Shown: positions 32,135 through 42,579, counted from the stretch's first letter. The stretch: 64,000 bases of DNA from Paguma larvata (GCA_030068075.1 CM057827.1:65672500-65736499), one strand, 5' to 3'. Notes: generated by a model from the letters alone, not told the origin. Translations and numbers: made by a program.

Positions 32135-33855
32135 AGTATAACAGGTAAATTTCCAAAACTAGAATTTAAATTACTTTTTCTTTCTCTCAGAATTAGCAAG
32201 TGATTTGAAAGCTTGACATTCCATGGGACTCTATATTAACTTTTTCTACTCATTCTGTTTTCATTAATTAAGCCAATCAGCCCGTGTATAAATTGACAGA
32301 TGGAACAAGGCCTGGTGAAAGACCTGTACTTGTGTTGATAATGTCAGAAGATAGGGTCGAGGACACAAAACAAAGATGCCCACTGGAATCTGAGATGGTC
32401 TCGTATTATTGAACACATGTATAAAATTATCTTAGGAAAGTAAAATTCACATTATCACATGCATTGGAAAAGCTAAATTGTTAATAGCTTCCCCAGGGCT
32501 TTGATTTTCTCTATGACACCTTAAACAATTTTGTCACTGTTTAAACATTGTAAACTATCACAATTTATCCTTATAAAAATTAAACCCAGTGCTTTAAAGA
32601 CCTTTGTTGCTTTAAAATAAAAGATGATTATCTGCTTAACAATTAGCAGATGATTGAAGTATATAAATCAAAATCAAAAATCAAAAAAATAAAACTATGG
32701 AAATTGAATTATACAGACCAACATTCCAGAGTAATCAAATAAACTGGATAAATGCCAACCTTCTCCTTCATTTTGTTCCTTTATCTGGTGCTGCGTTCTG
32801 TGCTATTATCACATGTTAAGTAGAAACAGATTATAACACATTCTCGTTTGAAGAAAAGTAAACACATGAATGCTATGCCTGATACCTAAAAAGAAAAATA
32901 TAAATTTTACAATAAAAGTAAACTATTAGTATAAAAGTTTGCACAGGCATTAAAAGGATTACAAATATTTCAAAGACGGGACCCTGCAGAATACATTACA
33001 ACATAGGTGTTCAGGCCTTAGATGAAGAACATTCTCTCTGGATTATAAATTGGGCTATAAGTGGATTGGAAAAACAACATAATGAGCTGGATAGAGAAAA
33101 GTCTGACTTAAAAGGTTAAGCAGACTCAGGTTGGAACAAAATGGGGGCACTTTATGCGGAGAGAATCCATTAATACCATGAATGCATTCAATCTACTACA
33201 AATAGGTAGATGAGTAGACAAATAGAAGAACAAGGGTTCATGCTATCATGACTGTACCAATAATTAATACTTCAGCCATTATAACCACTGTTTGATTAAT
33301 CATTTCTGTTATATCAAAATGTTTTATTCCTATCCAAATAGAGAGAATAAACTTTTCAATGTAAATTTCCAATATATATACATAAGGCATCATTTTTATT
33401 CCAACCAAATGTATTAAGCTGTTTTTCACTTTTCAAATTTGTTGTTGTGAATTTTTAATGAAACAGGCCTTGTTTAAATTTATGTAACATTTTTCAGTGC
33501 TGACATTACCCATCAATATAAGGGCTATCAAAGAAAAACAACAACAAAGAAGTTACATATTTTTTTGTTTGAGCTCTAATAAATTTTAATCAGTGCATTA
33601 GAATCAGTGGACCTTTTGAAACATACATTCCTCAAAGATTTATTAGTTGTTGTAGTTATAGAGACAAACCATGCAAAAAAAACATGTGCCAAAGTCCTGC
33701 AAACAGACAGTGCAGTATTCCAACCGAAATCCTAGTATATTTTCCTTCTATCTTTCCTTCCTCATTTCCCTTCTTTTTGTCTTTCTTCTTCTGTGCCTCA
33801 TACTCCCCACTCTTCTTGCTTTAAAAACATCTACTGAATGAAGTTGAATAACATG
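32135..33855. other. Unassigned DNA, candidate conserved noncoding segments
   Basis: About 1.7 kb without recognised repeats. The stretch 32200-32660 has few simple repeats and contains homeodomain-like TTAATTAA/ATTAAT words, as many conserved noncoding elements do. Conservation cannot be judged from one sequence. Confidence 0.4.
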
Positions 33856-33859
33856 GTTC

Positions 33860-34055
33860 TTTCCATAGAATGTTTACAGTCAATGGGGGTAACAGACATA
33901 CAATAATATGTATACAAAGAATAGTGACAGCACAGAAGAGACACCTGTTATTAATTGAGTCTGGAGGAGGGCTGGGAGAGGCTGCCAGAGCAATTCATAT
34001 GAGTTGGAGACTGAAGGATAGTGGGATGTCACCAGGTCGATAAAGGTAGAAGATT
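33860..34055 (-). mobile_element. L2 fragment, antisense
   Basis: 'gtttacagtcaatgggggta', 'acagacatacaataatatgt', 'gaggctgccagagcaattca' and 'gagttggagactgaagga' follow the L2 antisense 3' region. Confidence 0.65.
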
Positions 34056-34059
34056 TTAG

Positions 34060-35035
34060 GTAGACCCTCACCAAGTCTACCTAGGGAACAGAATGAATTC
34101 TGTCTTCTTTGTACTATATCAATCTATATGTGTCTTTCAAGACTATATGCTGTCCTTCTCCAGTTGCTTTGTAACCAGTATGGTCACAGTTGGGTTAAAC
34201 TTTGTTCATTCAAAATAGAATATACCTTGAGTGTTCATTTTCTTCTAGTAGGCTTATTGGCTTTCTAGACTGCTCTTCTCAGGAAGTGAAGCTTGAGAAA
34301 AGGTAAACAAAGGAAAGGAGATTGATTATTGTCTGTAGCTAAGTGAGAATCAATCTAAGGAATGCCATAGACTAAGAAGAAACTTGGGAAAAAATACACA
34401 AAAGTCAGGGAGAGTTAATTTTCCAGGACTTAGCACCCCGCTAGTCATTGCCCCTTAGTTTCTAAGAAAAATGTAAAAGAAGAAAGAAACTATTAATTGC
34501 TAGAATTATAGGAGATATTTTTGGACATGCTTTATAATATGTTATATGAATATAAAATCGGCTTAATTTAAGATTGAATTCAGAGATTCAAAATTCAATT
34601 CAGAGAGAGATTTTAAGATTTTTTTATAGGCCAGAATTTCCTAATCTTCTCCCAGTTTGACCCTATTCTCAAAAAAAATGTCAAAGATGGGGAATGGGCA
34701 TAGTAGTGAGGAGATTTTAGATAACTTTATAAGTAATGGTAATAATAAGACAACATTATATGTATTTCCATCTCCCAAAAGTTTTCCATTACCCTAATTT
34801 CTGTCATTTAATTATCCTTGAGTACCACTAGGATGAGAATCCTATGCCAAAAAGAGTACAAGAAGTCTTATTTTTCAAACAGTCAGAAATGTTGCTAGCT
34901 CACTCTCTTCTCATTCAGATGGAATAATTTGGGGGCTAGATATACACATACATACATACATAGATAAATACATATAGTTTTCCATTGCAAACCATAATAT
35001 GATATTATATTAGGTATAATACCTCAAAAAAACAA
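34060..35035. other. Unassigned flank of the ERV
   Basis: No gene recognised. A (CATA)n run lies at 34944-34975. The U5 end of the retroviral 3' LTR may extend into 34960-35040, but I see no boundary there. Confidence 0.45.
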
Positions 35036-35039
35036 AAAA

Positions 35040-35393
35040 GCCAGCTATTTTACCAAAGAGTTTATTTGAGAAAAATAGAGAATTGTAACTCAGGACAAGT
35101 AAACATTATAGACAAGTCAGAAGAACAGAGAAGAGGGGCTTGCTTTTATAGAAGAAAGAAGGAGTCTGGGAAGGGACTATGATGGCTTCCCATGGGCTGA
35201 GTGTAGTGGTGTCTCATGGATTGTTGCTGGACAAAGAGAAATTCTTCCTTCCTCCTGCTGGGATCTGTAAAATAATCTTCCTGTTGGGGTGTGCTTCTTA
35301 ACAGTGGGTGGTAGTGTGTGAGAGCTCTCCCTTCAGAGCTTCCTGACTCCATTTTAAATGGGGTTTCCTTTATTTCCTTTATTTATTTTCACA
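35040..35393 (-). repeat. 3' LTR of the ERV
   Basis: On the minus strand it begins TGTGAAAATAAATAAAGG at 35393, directly after a polypurine tract, as an LTR must. A TATA box (ctataaaagc, core 35144-35150) lies about 80 bases before an AATAAA signal (35061-35066), so U3, R and the polyadenylation site are readable. U5 is short or lost: the sequence below 35040 is AT-rich with no clear end. Confidence 0.8.
35144..35150 (-). promoter_or_regulatory. TATA box of the ERV LTR
   Basis: TATAAAA on the minus strand, at the expected place in U3 about 80 bases upstream of the AATAAA signal. Activity today is unknown. Confidence 0.55.
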
Positions 35394-35406
35394 TTTCCCC
35401 TTTTTT
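35394..35406 (-). other. Polypurine tract of the ERV
   Basis: The minus strand reads aaaaaaggggaaa immediately before the LTR TG. This is where plus-strand DNA synthesis is primed in retroviruses. Its position confirms the element's orientation. Confidence 0.8.
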
Positions 35407-36085
35407 GATCAAGATCTTTCTTTGAAAATCACTGATCAAGAGTCACTTTTGTTTTTTGTTTTGTTTTTGTTTGGTTTGGTTTGGTTTTGTATTCAGTGGT
35501 TTCAGTTACTAAAGTGGTTTCAACTCTCGGTGCCAGGAAGGACCCTTCCTCGTTGTCATGTCCCACGCTGGAGGTAAAGTGCGCAGGTTGGAAACTGTTG
35601 AGGCCATGACTCAGTAATGATAACGGATAGAAAGTAGAACTCTCAGGCACTTCCTATCTGAGATCTATATCTTAAGCATTGGAAATCATCTCAAAACAAT
35701 GAGCTAATGTCACCCTGTTGGCACATTGTTTCTACAGAATTGACAGGCAACAGACATAAAACCTAAAAATGATTCTACAGAATAAGATGAGGAGTATGCA
35801 TTCTACAAGAACCATCCCAGCCTAAAGGGATCTTTTCTAAAACACTTGCAAAGAAGATTTAGCTCTCTTATGTTTCTCTTTGAGTGCAGAGGAACAGATC
35901 AAAGATCAAGGGATCTCTGACATTATGGACGGATCAGATTTTATTGTAACCTATTTAAAGATCAAAAAGTTTTCCCACTTTTGCAATAGATTGGTCCAAG
36001 AAAGTGAAGGTGGAATTAAGATAAAAAGCAACAGTGATAAAGGGTATATAAAGCCTGATCTGATCATCCTTGGAAAGTTGTCTCC
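35407..36085 (-). pseudogene. Remnant in the env position of the ERV
   Basis: Only about 0.7 kb lies between the end of integrase and the polypurine tract, against about 1.8-2 kb for a usual env gene. I recognise no surface or transmembrane subunit motif in any frame, so most of env is deleted. A T/G-rich simple run occupies 35450-35492. The 94-codon plus-strand frame at 35880-36164 runs antisense to the ERV and is taken as chance. Confidence 0.5.
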
Positions 36086-36089
36086 TTTT

Positions 36090-37080
36090 GCTGTTGTTGC
36101 TTCAGTTCATGGAAATCTTTATTTTCAGGTTATCGGTTGGTATGTAGATTCCATCAGGCTTTGATGCTTTTTTTAGATGCGACACATGAATCCAAGAATC
36201 TATTCCTTGGAGTTTGGTGGAACAAGGGTTGATTCCTTTCTAATAAAGTCGAAGAGAGTCTTTCTAGAGGTATCTTTTTCAATAGACAAACTCTGTAGAC
36301 TGTAGGTGTAATGTTTAAGATCTTTGTCTTCTGGAAGCATGTGGAGGAAAGACTACTAAATTACTTACTAAATATGGTTATTCTTAAGAGAAGCCTTTGC
36401 ACTATTGAAGTATATCCCATTTGCCAGCTGTGGATCAAAGAAGCAGGGGCCATGTGCATTTGTCATCTTGTGATTATCTCAAAGGGTGAGAGTTTATGGG
36501 CTTCTAAAGGGGTGCACTAGAAGTAAATGGCAGTGCCTTTGGGCAGGGTATTTGGAGCATCTCTACAAATCTTGAATGATATCATTAGTATGTTCAACCA
36601 GTCCGGAGGATTGAGTGGTAAGTGCAGTGAAAGTGTTATGATATTGGCCAGGTAGCACTAACCTATTAAAGCAGTGACTGGTGAAATGAGTTCCCAGGTG
36701 ACTGTGAAGTTCAAGGGGGTGAGGTCCCCAGGAATGAATTTCTAAAACATACAAACCATTAACAAGACATTTTTATACCCATGAGACAGGAAAACTATAT
36801 AAGTTCATTTAACAAAACTCGAAGGGTCCATTGGGCAATTTAAAGTGTCCAGGAGCAGTGCAGACAGGTTTTCCTAAATTCTACCTCAGGCAGGTGGGGC
36901 AAGCAAAGTAGGCACTCTGTGCCTTGTTAATACTTCACCACAATTACTGATTCATTAAGGCTATCATTGTACTAATAGGCCAGTGTACAGTAGTCAGTAA
37001 TGGGAACTTTAGAATCTCTGGCAAAATTGGATTATTATTTGGCCCAAGCCAGAATTTTCTTGTTTGATTGAGTCAACAGT
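36090..37080 (-). pseudogene. ERV integrase remnant
   Basis: Integrase would join viral DNA to host DNA. In broken frames the minus strand shows the run-up to the catalytic core with class I words (a degenerate LPNGPF block, then SHGYK and VCMF, near 36730-36850). The core follows (LGTHFT near 36690, SSGLVEHTN near 36590), then the C-terminal part (AHKLSPFEIIT near 36480; VSHLKK near 36180). The frame from 36754 to 36563 stays open for 63 codons. The domain order is complete, but stops and frameshifts separate the blocks, so no working enzyme can be made. Upstream it follows RNase H without a gap. Confidence 0.85.
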
Positions 37081-37082
37081 TA

Positions 37083-37700
37083 CTAAGTTTCCAATATTTT
37101 TTTCTTTTCTGAGGCCAACTGTTGGACATCTCTAGTCAGTTTTTCTAGATCATCATTTGGGGGAACATCCCTTTGGACCACAACAGAAGTTCGATTGTTG
37201 TTTCCTTTGAAAGCAATTAGGTGGTTTCCTTTAGCTTCCAGGGAATCAAGTTTGGAGTGCCCAACAACCTTAATAATGATGAAGGCAGCTGGTAAGTTTA
37301 TGACATCTAGCAATTTCTAGGCATAAAGGCCGTTTTTAATTTTGTCCACACTGGAAGTGAGGAAGCCTCACTGTTTTCCATAGCATTCCAAAGACATAAC
37401 TACTCCAATTTCATACCTACTGTCAGAATAGATATTTGCAGCTTTACCTTTGGCTAAATGGAGGCCCAACCATGGGTGTATGACTTAGCTTCTTGGGCTG
37501 AGATAGTTGAGGACAAAGGTGCTGGCTCAACAACCTCAGTAAGGAGTTGCAATTGAATATGCAGCATAAAATTTACCATTTTCCCCGTTTAAATAAGTAC
37601 CATTGGTAAACCATGAAAAACATTATCATGAAGTAATCCATCTGAGTCAAACCATCGTCAGGAGTATTGTCCATAGAGGAGGGAAGAAGGGTGGCAGGGT
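37083..37700 (-). pseudogene. ERV RNase H remnant
   Basis: RNase H removes the RNA strand during reverse transcription. The minus strand shows the YSDSRY motif near 37411-37440, GFLTSS near 37350, and the C-terminal block with LPAAF, GHSKLDS and AKGNHL in the open frame 37313-37083. An in-frame stop lies between the DSRY and GFLTSS blocks. The domain is readable over its second half; the first catalytic Asp region upstream is unclear because a SINE is inserted at 37720. Confidence 0.8.
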
Positions 37701-37719
37701 TAAGATTATTCCAGAGAGA

Positions 37720-37946
37720 TGGGATGCCTGGGAGACTCAGTCAGTTAAGCATCGACTTCAGCTCAGCTCATGCATGATCTTATGGTTTGTGGGTTTGAGC
37801 CTTGTGCTGGGCACATGCTGACAGATCAGTGGCTGGAGCCTGCTTCAGATTCTGAGTCTTCCTCTCTCTCTGCCCCTTGCCTACTCACACTCTGCCTTTC
37901 TCTCTTTCTGAAAAATAAATAAACATTAAAAATGTTTTTTAAAAAA
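37720..37946 (+). mobile_element. CAN/SINEC SINE inserted in ERV pol
   Basis: Starts 'gggatgcctgggagactcag' and ends in AATAAATAAACATT and a T/A-rich tail. Flanks tattccagagaga (37707-37719) and tattacagagaga (37947-37959) match at 12 of 13. ERV pol text continues on both sides, so the SINE is younger than the provirus. Confidence 0.95.
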
Positions 37947-37959
37947 TATTACAGAGAGA

Positions 37960-38100
37960 GTTGTATGATGAACAGTTGCCAAAAGGTGTTGAGAATGATA
38001 ATTCAGAAGAGCTTCTACTGCATGAGGCACAGCCTTCTAGTTATGGAGTAAGTCATGAGAATAAAAGGCACAGCATAAGAAATATAGAAATGATATTGTA
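37960..38100 (-). pseudogene. ERV pol connection segment
   Basis: Between the SINE and the L1 tail, the minus strand keeps a PHAVEALLN-like block near 38020, typical of the region between reverse transcriptase and RNase H in class I elements. It has stops on either side. Confidence 0.6.
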
Positions 38101-38124
38101 AGAGTATTTTATACTCTTTATACT

Positions 38125-38245
38125 ACAGATGGTAGTATTGTGGTAAGCATAGCATAAAGTATAAACCTGTTGAATCACTGTGTACATCTGAAACTAATGT
38201 AGTACTGTATGTCAACTATACCTCAATTTCAAAATAATTATCAGA
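38125..38245 (+). mobile_element. L1 3' end fragment inserted in the ERV
   Basis: 'ctgttgaatcactgtgtaca', 'tctgaaactaatgtagtact' and 'gtatgtcaactatacctcaa' is the 3' end of a carnivore-type L1, in sense on the plus strand. ERV pol resumes by 38428. Confidence 0.8.
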
Positions 38246-38427
38246 GGGGGGCACAACTCAAGGGACTCCTGAGGCACCAGGTGAGTACCATTTCTTAACC
38301 TGGTAGTAGATATGTGGATATTTATTTTATTATCATTATCAAATTGTGTGTATGTCTGTTCACATATCCTTGCATGTATATTCCAGAATAAAATTTTCAA
38401 CTAAAACAGCAACAAAAACAAATATGG
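38246..38427 (+). mobile_element. Second LINE-like 3' end
   Basis: 'taacctggtagtagatatgt', 'tgcatgtatattccagaata' and 'aaattttcaa' resemble another L1-type 3' end before ERV sequence resumes. The family is not certain. Confidence 0.4.
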
Positions 38428-39240
38428 TTAGAGGGGATTCCATAATGTCTTTTTAGTGGTCTTAATTAAAAGGGCATGGATGGGAATGGCTCTGAAGGGG
38501 GAAATCCTGGTGCCATGAGGTCTAGCTGTTGGCAACGGATTCATGGCCGTCCCCATGTTTTTGCATGAATACACCAAGGCTATTCCCTGCCTTTTCAGAT
38601 ACAAAAAGGAAAAAAGGGAAGTTGATCCAAGAGCAAGGAGATTTATCAAGCTTTATTTCAGGGCTTTAAAAGCTAAACTATGTTGATCTTCCAAAATAAT
38701 AGGGTCATGTCTTTTTTCCTTAGTTTTGGGTTTCAGGAAGTTCAAGATACCATGATCTAAATGTAGCCTGTGTTCTGAGATTAGGTGTCCCAATATGGAC
38801 CATGAGTTTTAGCAAACTGCAATTTCTCCTTGGACACTCTGTTGTCTCTTTAAAGTTAAAAGTTTTAACAGGTGGATGCTGTCTTTCTGGAAAGAGGCCT
38901 CCACATCCAAATCAGCTTTTAAAGTTGATAAGAAATAGGAAGGATTTTTTTCTTTCCCAAATAAAAGCAGAGATATTGGCTGGTCTTATCCACAGGGATG
39001 CTAGAGAAAGTGGTACATAAATAAATCGCAGTGAAAAATTTGCCTTCAGTAGGGATGGAGGCTAAGGATGTATGGGGATTTAGAATAGTGGGGTGACAAC
39101 AGATACCATTGCAGGGATAATGAAGCCTTGACCCTTATAACCTTCTTTTAGGGGCTTCAGGCCTTACAGTTGACCCAACAGGAACAAAGAGCATCCTTAA
39201 AATTAGCTTTAGTGTTGTCAGAGATGGAACAACTGAAACA
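38428..39240 (-). pseudogene. ERV reverse transcriptase remnant, internally deleted
   Basis: Reverse transcriptase copies the viral RNA into DNA. The minus strand shows in order NPHTSLASIP (near 39080), IPVDKTSQYL (near 38980), a DSIHLLK block (near 38870), LGHLISE (near 38785), LDHGILNFLKP, and KRQGIALVYS (near 38590). The stretch that should carry the YxDD catalytic motif, between 38960 and 38880, is missing, and the fingers upstream of NPHTSL are shortened. Stops and frame changes separate the blocks. This is a typical class I layout, clearly inactive. Confidence 0.85.
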
Positions 39241-39600
39241 TGTTGAAGGATCATTTGCTTCACCTGATTGACTATTTTCGTGTCAGTCTCAAACTCTAGA
39301 ATCAACTACCCTTTCAGAAGAAAGAAATTCTGCCATGATATTCCTCTAAGAAATTTCATCCCCACAAATGAACAGGGGTGGAGGAAATAAGAAGAACCAT
39401 GTTAGTTCTTCAGAGGCACTCTAAGTTAGTTCTGAGGCACCGTTTAATAGTGTGATTGAGCACCAAGACTGTATAAGATTCATTCTCAATCTGGAGAGTT
39501 GTCTTTCTACACTGGTTAAGAAGCAGGATTCAGAAAAGCCCCTGGAGTTCCTTGGAGTCGTGTAATTGGGCCAGTGTCCTGGCTCTTTACCGTATTGACC
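39241..39600 (-). pseudogene. ERV nucleocapsid end and protease region
   Basis: Near 39541-39600 the minus strand reads GKEPGHWPNY, the core of a CCHC zinc knuckle (C-x2-C-x4-H-x4-C) in which the Cys codons have mutated. The protease that should follow, with its DTGA active site, is not recognisable in the 300 bases before reverse transcriptase. Confidence 0.6.
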
Positions 39601-40330
39601 AAGACCAGGAGGAGTCTAGTTTGTTTAGGGGCCTCCTTTTTTGTTGGAATCGAAAGCTAAAGATTTTAGTGTTCTTCCTTTTAGTTGCATCTAGAGGGCA
39701 GGCAAGCTGATTTGCTAAATTAACTAAAGCTGGTGGGGATATAGTTTCCCATTCTATCCTGGTCTTTTTAACTAGAAGGGAGAGAGCCCGGGTTAGCCTG
39801 TTAATGAATGTACGATTGAAAGCTATCCAAGTGGATTCAACATCCATAGGGAGACCAGAATTTTTCTTGAAAAGAATTTGGCACTAGCTATAATAATCAT
39901 GTATGGGCTCACTGGGCTTCTGAGTATAAGCCTGAATCTTATTCTAGTCAAAAGGTTTTCAGAAAGCCCGAGGGATTAGATTGACAAGTGAAACCATTTA
40001 GTGATTGCTGAACAAGGCATGGTATTGGTTGCTTTTATCCCATGTTGCGTGTGGGTTTGGGCTCCGCCTTTGCCGACAAGCACGTGAATTAGCCGATATA
40101 AATCTGAGAACTCTGGTAAGTGCGAATGACTACCTTAAATTCTTTAGCAAATCTGTCAGAATTACCGGTTACTCGTGGGAGAGGGGGAATCTTTGACTAA
40201 ATGGCAGGTGTAGTAGGGAAAGAAGATGTTTGTGAGAGAGGTGAAAGGGCTAAAGAGAGTTCTCAGGGTTTTCTTTCCTTTTTTCTTTTCAGTTGTTTGC
40301 CCCAGTTAATTTAGAAATGATATTTTATAA
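39601..40330 (-). pseudogene. ERV gag (capsid) remnant
   Basis: Capsid protein forms the viral core. The minus-strand frame 39847-39587 (86 codons) carries a capsid C-terminal/nucleocapsid-like stretch (ALVNLANQLACPLD, then basic residues). Further upstream, around 40080-40160, an EFKVVIRTY block and a SDLYRLIHVLVG-like block resemble the class I capsid N-terminal region. Stops are frequent. The matrix part before 40330 is not recognised. Confidence 0.65.
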
Positions 40331-40555
40331 GGAAGTGATTTTAGTGGCTTGAGTATGTTTGGAAGTTTCAAGATAACAGTTGAAATAGGTTTCTATCAGG
40401 CATCTGTTTGTTTTATTTTAGGGCTCTGGTCTTCTAAATTGGTTCTAAGAAAAGCAAGTTCGGGAAGATTAGAAGTTCCTCATAATGGCCACTGGAATTA
40501 TAATTTATTTTTGGTTAAGTCAATTCAATTAGTTAAAAATGTGTATGAAATGGAC

Positions 40556-40715
40556 TTTTTTTTAAGTTTACTTATTTTGAGAGTGAGAGCAGGGAGGGGT
40601 GGGGAAGGACAGAGAGAGAAAGAGAAAGAAAATTCCAAGCAGGCTTCTCACTATCAATGCAGAGCTCGAACCCACTAACAGTGAGATTGTGACCTGAGCT
40701 ACCCAGGTACCCCAG
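40556..40715 (-). mobile_element. Internally deleted CAN/SINEC SINE in ERV gag/leader
   Basis: The copy is only about 160 bases long. The (GA)-rich part and 'aagcaggcttctcac' are present, but the stretch after 'gacctgagct' that normally holds the A-box side is missing, so it jumps straight to 'acccaggtacccc'. A 109-codon plus-strand frame (40349-40678) reads through its purine tract and is spurious. Confidence 0.88.
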
Positions 40716-41069
40716 GGTAACCTTTGTTTTTAAACATAAAACCAGTCAGGGTCCCAGAAGGAGGACCTTCCTGAGAGAATTTGGCAGATTGGGAATCCCA
40801 CTATTCTAAGCTGGATATTCAAAAATGAAAATAAAAACAAAAATGGTTATTTAGCAAAGGGACAAAATGTTTAAACAGAGAGGATGAAGCCTTTAAATTC
40901 CTTCTTCAGTTGAAGAGCTCAGTCAAAAGGAGGGAACCCAGTGCTCAGAGAAAGCTTCCTCAACCAAAGGACAAAAAAAAATAACGAATGGAAGTGGAAA
41001 GCATAAAGGGCTCAAGAGGGAGCCTCCCGTCTCAGGATCTTTAATTCCTTAGGGGTTCATCTCCCTCAG
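40716..41069 (-). other. ERV leader or 5' gag region
   Basis: The minus strand runs from the primer-binding-site-like sequence into a purine/pyrimidine-mixed leader with no recognisable protein. A packaging signal cannot be told by eye. Confidence 0.4.
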
Positions 41070-41088
41070 ATCCCACTTCTGACCTCCA
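41070..41088 (-). other. Primer-binding-site-like sequence (tRNA-Leu type)
   Basis: The minus strand reads tggaggtcagaagtgggat. The 3' end of a tRNA-Leu gives TGGTGTCAGAAGTGGGAT, so the match is the full 3' fourteen bases plus TGG, with one insertion or change between. A CA dinucleotide directly precedes it on the minus strand, as at an LTR end. Confidence 0.6.
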
Positions 41089-41568
41089 TGTAATGTGGGC
41101 CCGGAAGAAGCAGATACTGTCTTCGGGTATGAGAAAGCTTACATTTTCTAATAGCTTTCCTCCGTATTGGGAGATTGAGCTTAGTGTTTTTGGAGGAAAA
41201 TTTTACAAAGAAAACCTTGATTCCTACCAAATATTTTAGTTCTTTGCATTAAATTATCCCATGTATTCAGCAAAGAGTTTTGGGGCCTCTATTATGTTCG
41301 TCATTGCCCTGAGCCCTGTAAATAAAATTAAATACTTAAATTTTTCAGAATTTAATATAAAACATAGCTTAGAGAATTTACTATTTGTTGAGTCAAGCTT
41401 TCCCCAAGGGACGCCATGTAGCTAAATCGGTCTAGAACTAGAGTGGGAGATAATTTTGGAGATGCTAAGAGGTCTCTGAAGAGAAAACAACATACGGAGG
41501 GGTAATAGCTTACAGCTGAGCCCCTCTTTGGGTTGCTCAGCCTTGTTTTGATTTAAAATGTAGTAACA
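41089..41568 (-). other. Expected 5' LTR position, LTR not recognised
   Basis: This should be the 5' LTR, but it does not resemble the 3' LTR at 35.0-35.4 kb, apart from an 'aactcttt' word near 41275. A short part (41262-41340: 'ggggcctctattatgttcgt', 'ccctgagccctgtaaataaa') looks more like antisense L2. Either the 5' LTR is largely replaced or the primer-site call is wrong. Confidence 0.35.
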
Positions 41569-41761
41569 GGGACACCTGGTTGGCTCAGTCGGTTAAGCTT
41601 CCGACTTCAGCTTGATCTCATAGTTGATGATTTTGTGCCCATGTTGGGCTCTGTGCTGACGTCTTGGAGCCTGGAACCTACTTCAGATTCTGTGTCTCCC
41701 TCCCTCTATCCTTCCCCTGCTCACACTCTGTCTCTCTCAAAAATAAATTAATTTTAAAAAA
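41569..41761 (+). mobile_element. CAN/SINEC SINE
   Basis: Starts 'gggacacctggttggctcag', with flanks tagtaaca at 41561-41568 and 41762-41769. It is slightly shortened in the 'ctcaggtcatgatctc' block ('cttgatctcatagttgatga'). Confidence 0.93.
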
Positions 41762-41887
41762 TAGTAACAATATTGACACAGTAGTTGGAATCATAGTCCT
41801 GATACAAAGGATTTTTAAATGGTAAAAGTTCTCAAAGCATCAAAGAGCAACATCCATCAAGTAAGCTGGAGGCTAAAATTAGCAACA

Positions 41888-42092
41888 GGGGCGCTTGGAT
41901 GGCTCAGTTGGTTGAGCATCTGACTTCAGCTCAGGTCATGATCTCTCGGTCTGAGTTCCGGCCCCACGTCTGGCTCTGTGCTGACAGCGCAGAGCCTGGA
42001 TCCTGCTTTGGATTCTTTGTCTCCCTTTCTCTGCCCTTACCCCACTCACACTCTGTCTCTTTCTCTCTCAAAAATAAACATTAAAAAAAATT
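41888..42092 (+). mobile_element. CAN/SINEC SINE
   Basis: Starts 'ggggcgcttggatggctcag'; flanks aaaattagcaaca (41875-41887) and aaaatcagcaaca (42093-42105) match at 12 of 13. It is a near-consensus copy ('gctctgtgctgacagcgcag'). Confidence 0.95.
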
Positions 42093-42439
42093 AAAATCAG
42101 CAACAAATGAAAGTTGGTGGTACCTTGACTTACTTACAGGAGCCTTTCTTGGAGGACATTTTGAATAGATTTCTATCAGGCAACAACACTTCATGAAAGG
42201 CCAAGCTGCACAATCCAGATACATAGGTCCAGGCAACATTTTTTGATTACCACTTTGTGTTTTATACCTGAGACAGAAGAAATAGAAACAATTACTTAAA
42301 ATTCAGATATTTTAAGGTGTTTTCTCTCTTTATCTCTCATACATACACAAACAAAATAAATGGGAAATCACCCAGTATTCTTACTCTCTAACCAAGTTGA
42401 AATATAGCCTTAGTTAAAATATATGGACTTGGGTGGGTA

Positions 42440-42575
42440 AGTCAGCAGGATAGAAATCCCGGTTTTCCCATTTATTGGTTGCATGGTGGTTTTCTCTGAC
42501 CCTCATTTTCTTATTTGTCTAAACAAAGTTAACGATATTTTTAGTACTGTTTGAAAGGATTATAAGTGACATGTT
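42440..42575 (+). mobile_element. MIR SINE
   Basis: 'agaaatcccggttttcccat', 'gaccctcattttcttatttg' and 'gtactgtttgaaaggattat' follow the MIR core. The next SINE starts at its right edge. Confidence 0.7.
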
Positions 42576-42579
42576 TCCT

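Larger units (their letters stand above)
35040..41090 (-). mobile_element. Class I (gammaretrovirus-like) endogenous retrovirus, decayed
   Basis: Read on the minus strand from about 41.09 kb to 35.04 kb, the order is: primer-binding-site-like sequence, leader, capsid, nucleocapsid, protease region, reverse transcriptase, RNase H, integrase, a short env-position remnant, polypurine tract, 3' LTR. The pol pieces (LGHLISE, SDSRY, GTHFT, LPNGPF and SHGYK-like words) are of class I type. Every reading frame is broken by stops, frameshifts and deletions, and three SINEs plus an L1 tail interrupt the locus from 37.7 kb upward (37.72, 38.1 and 40.56 kb inside; 41.57 kb just outside). It is a fossil and cannot make virus. 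The 5' LTR is not recognisable. Confidence 0.9.

Noticed and set aside
37083..37313. RNase H-like open frame as a possible domesticated gene
   Set aside because: It is a short piece of ERV pol with stops upstream and a SINE nearby, and nothing suggests selection to keep it.
41399..41420. Alternative primer-binding site (tggcgtcccttgggg on the minus strand)
   Set aside because: It follows a CA but does not match any tRNA 3' end I know as well as the site at 41070-41088 matches tRNA-Leu.
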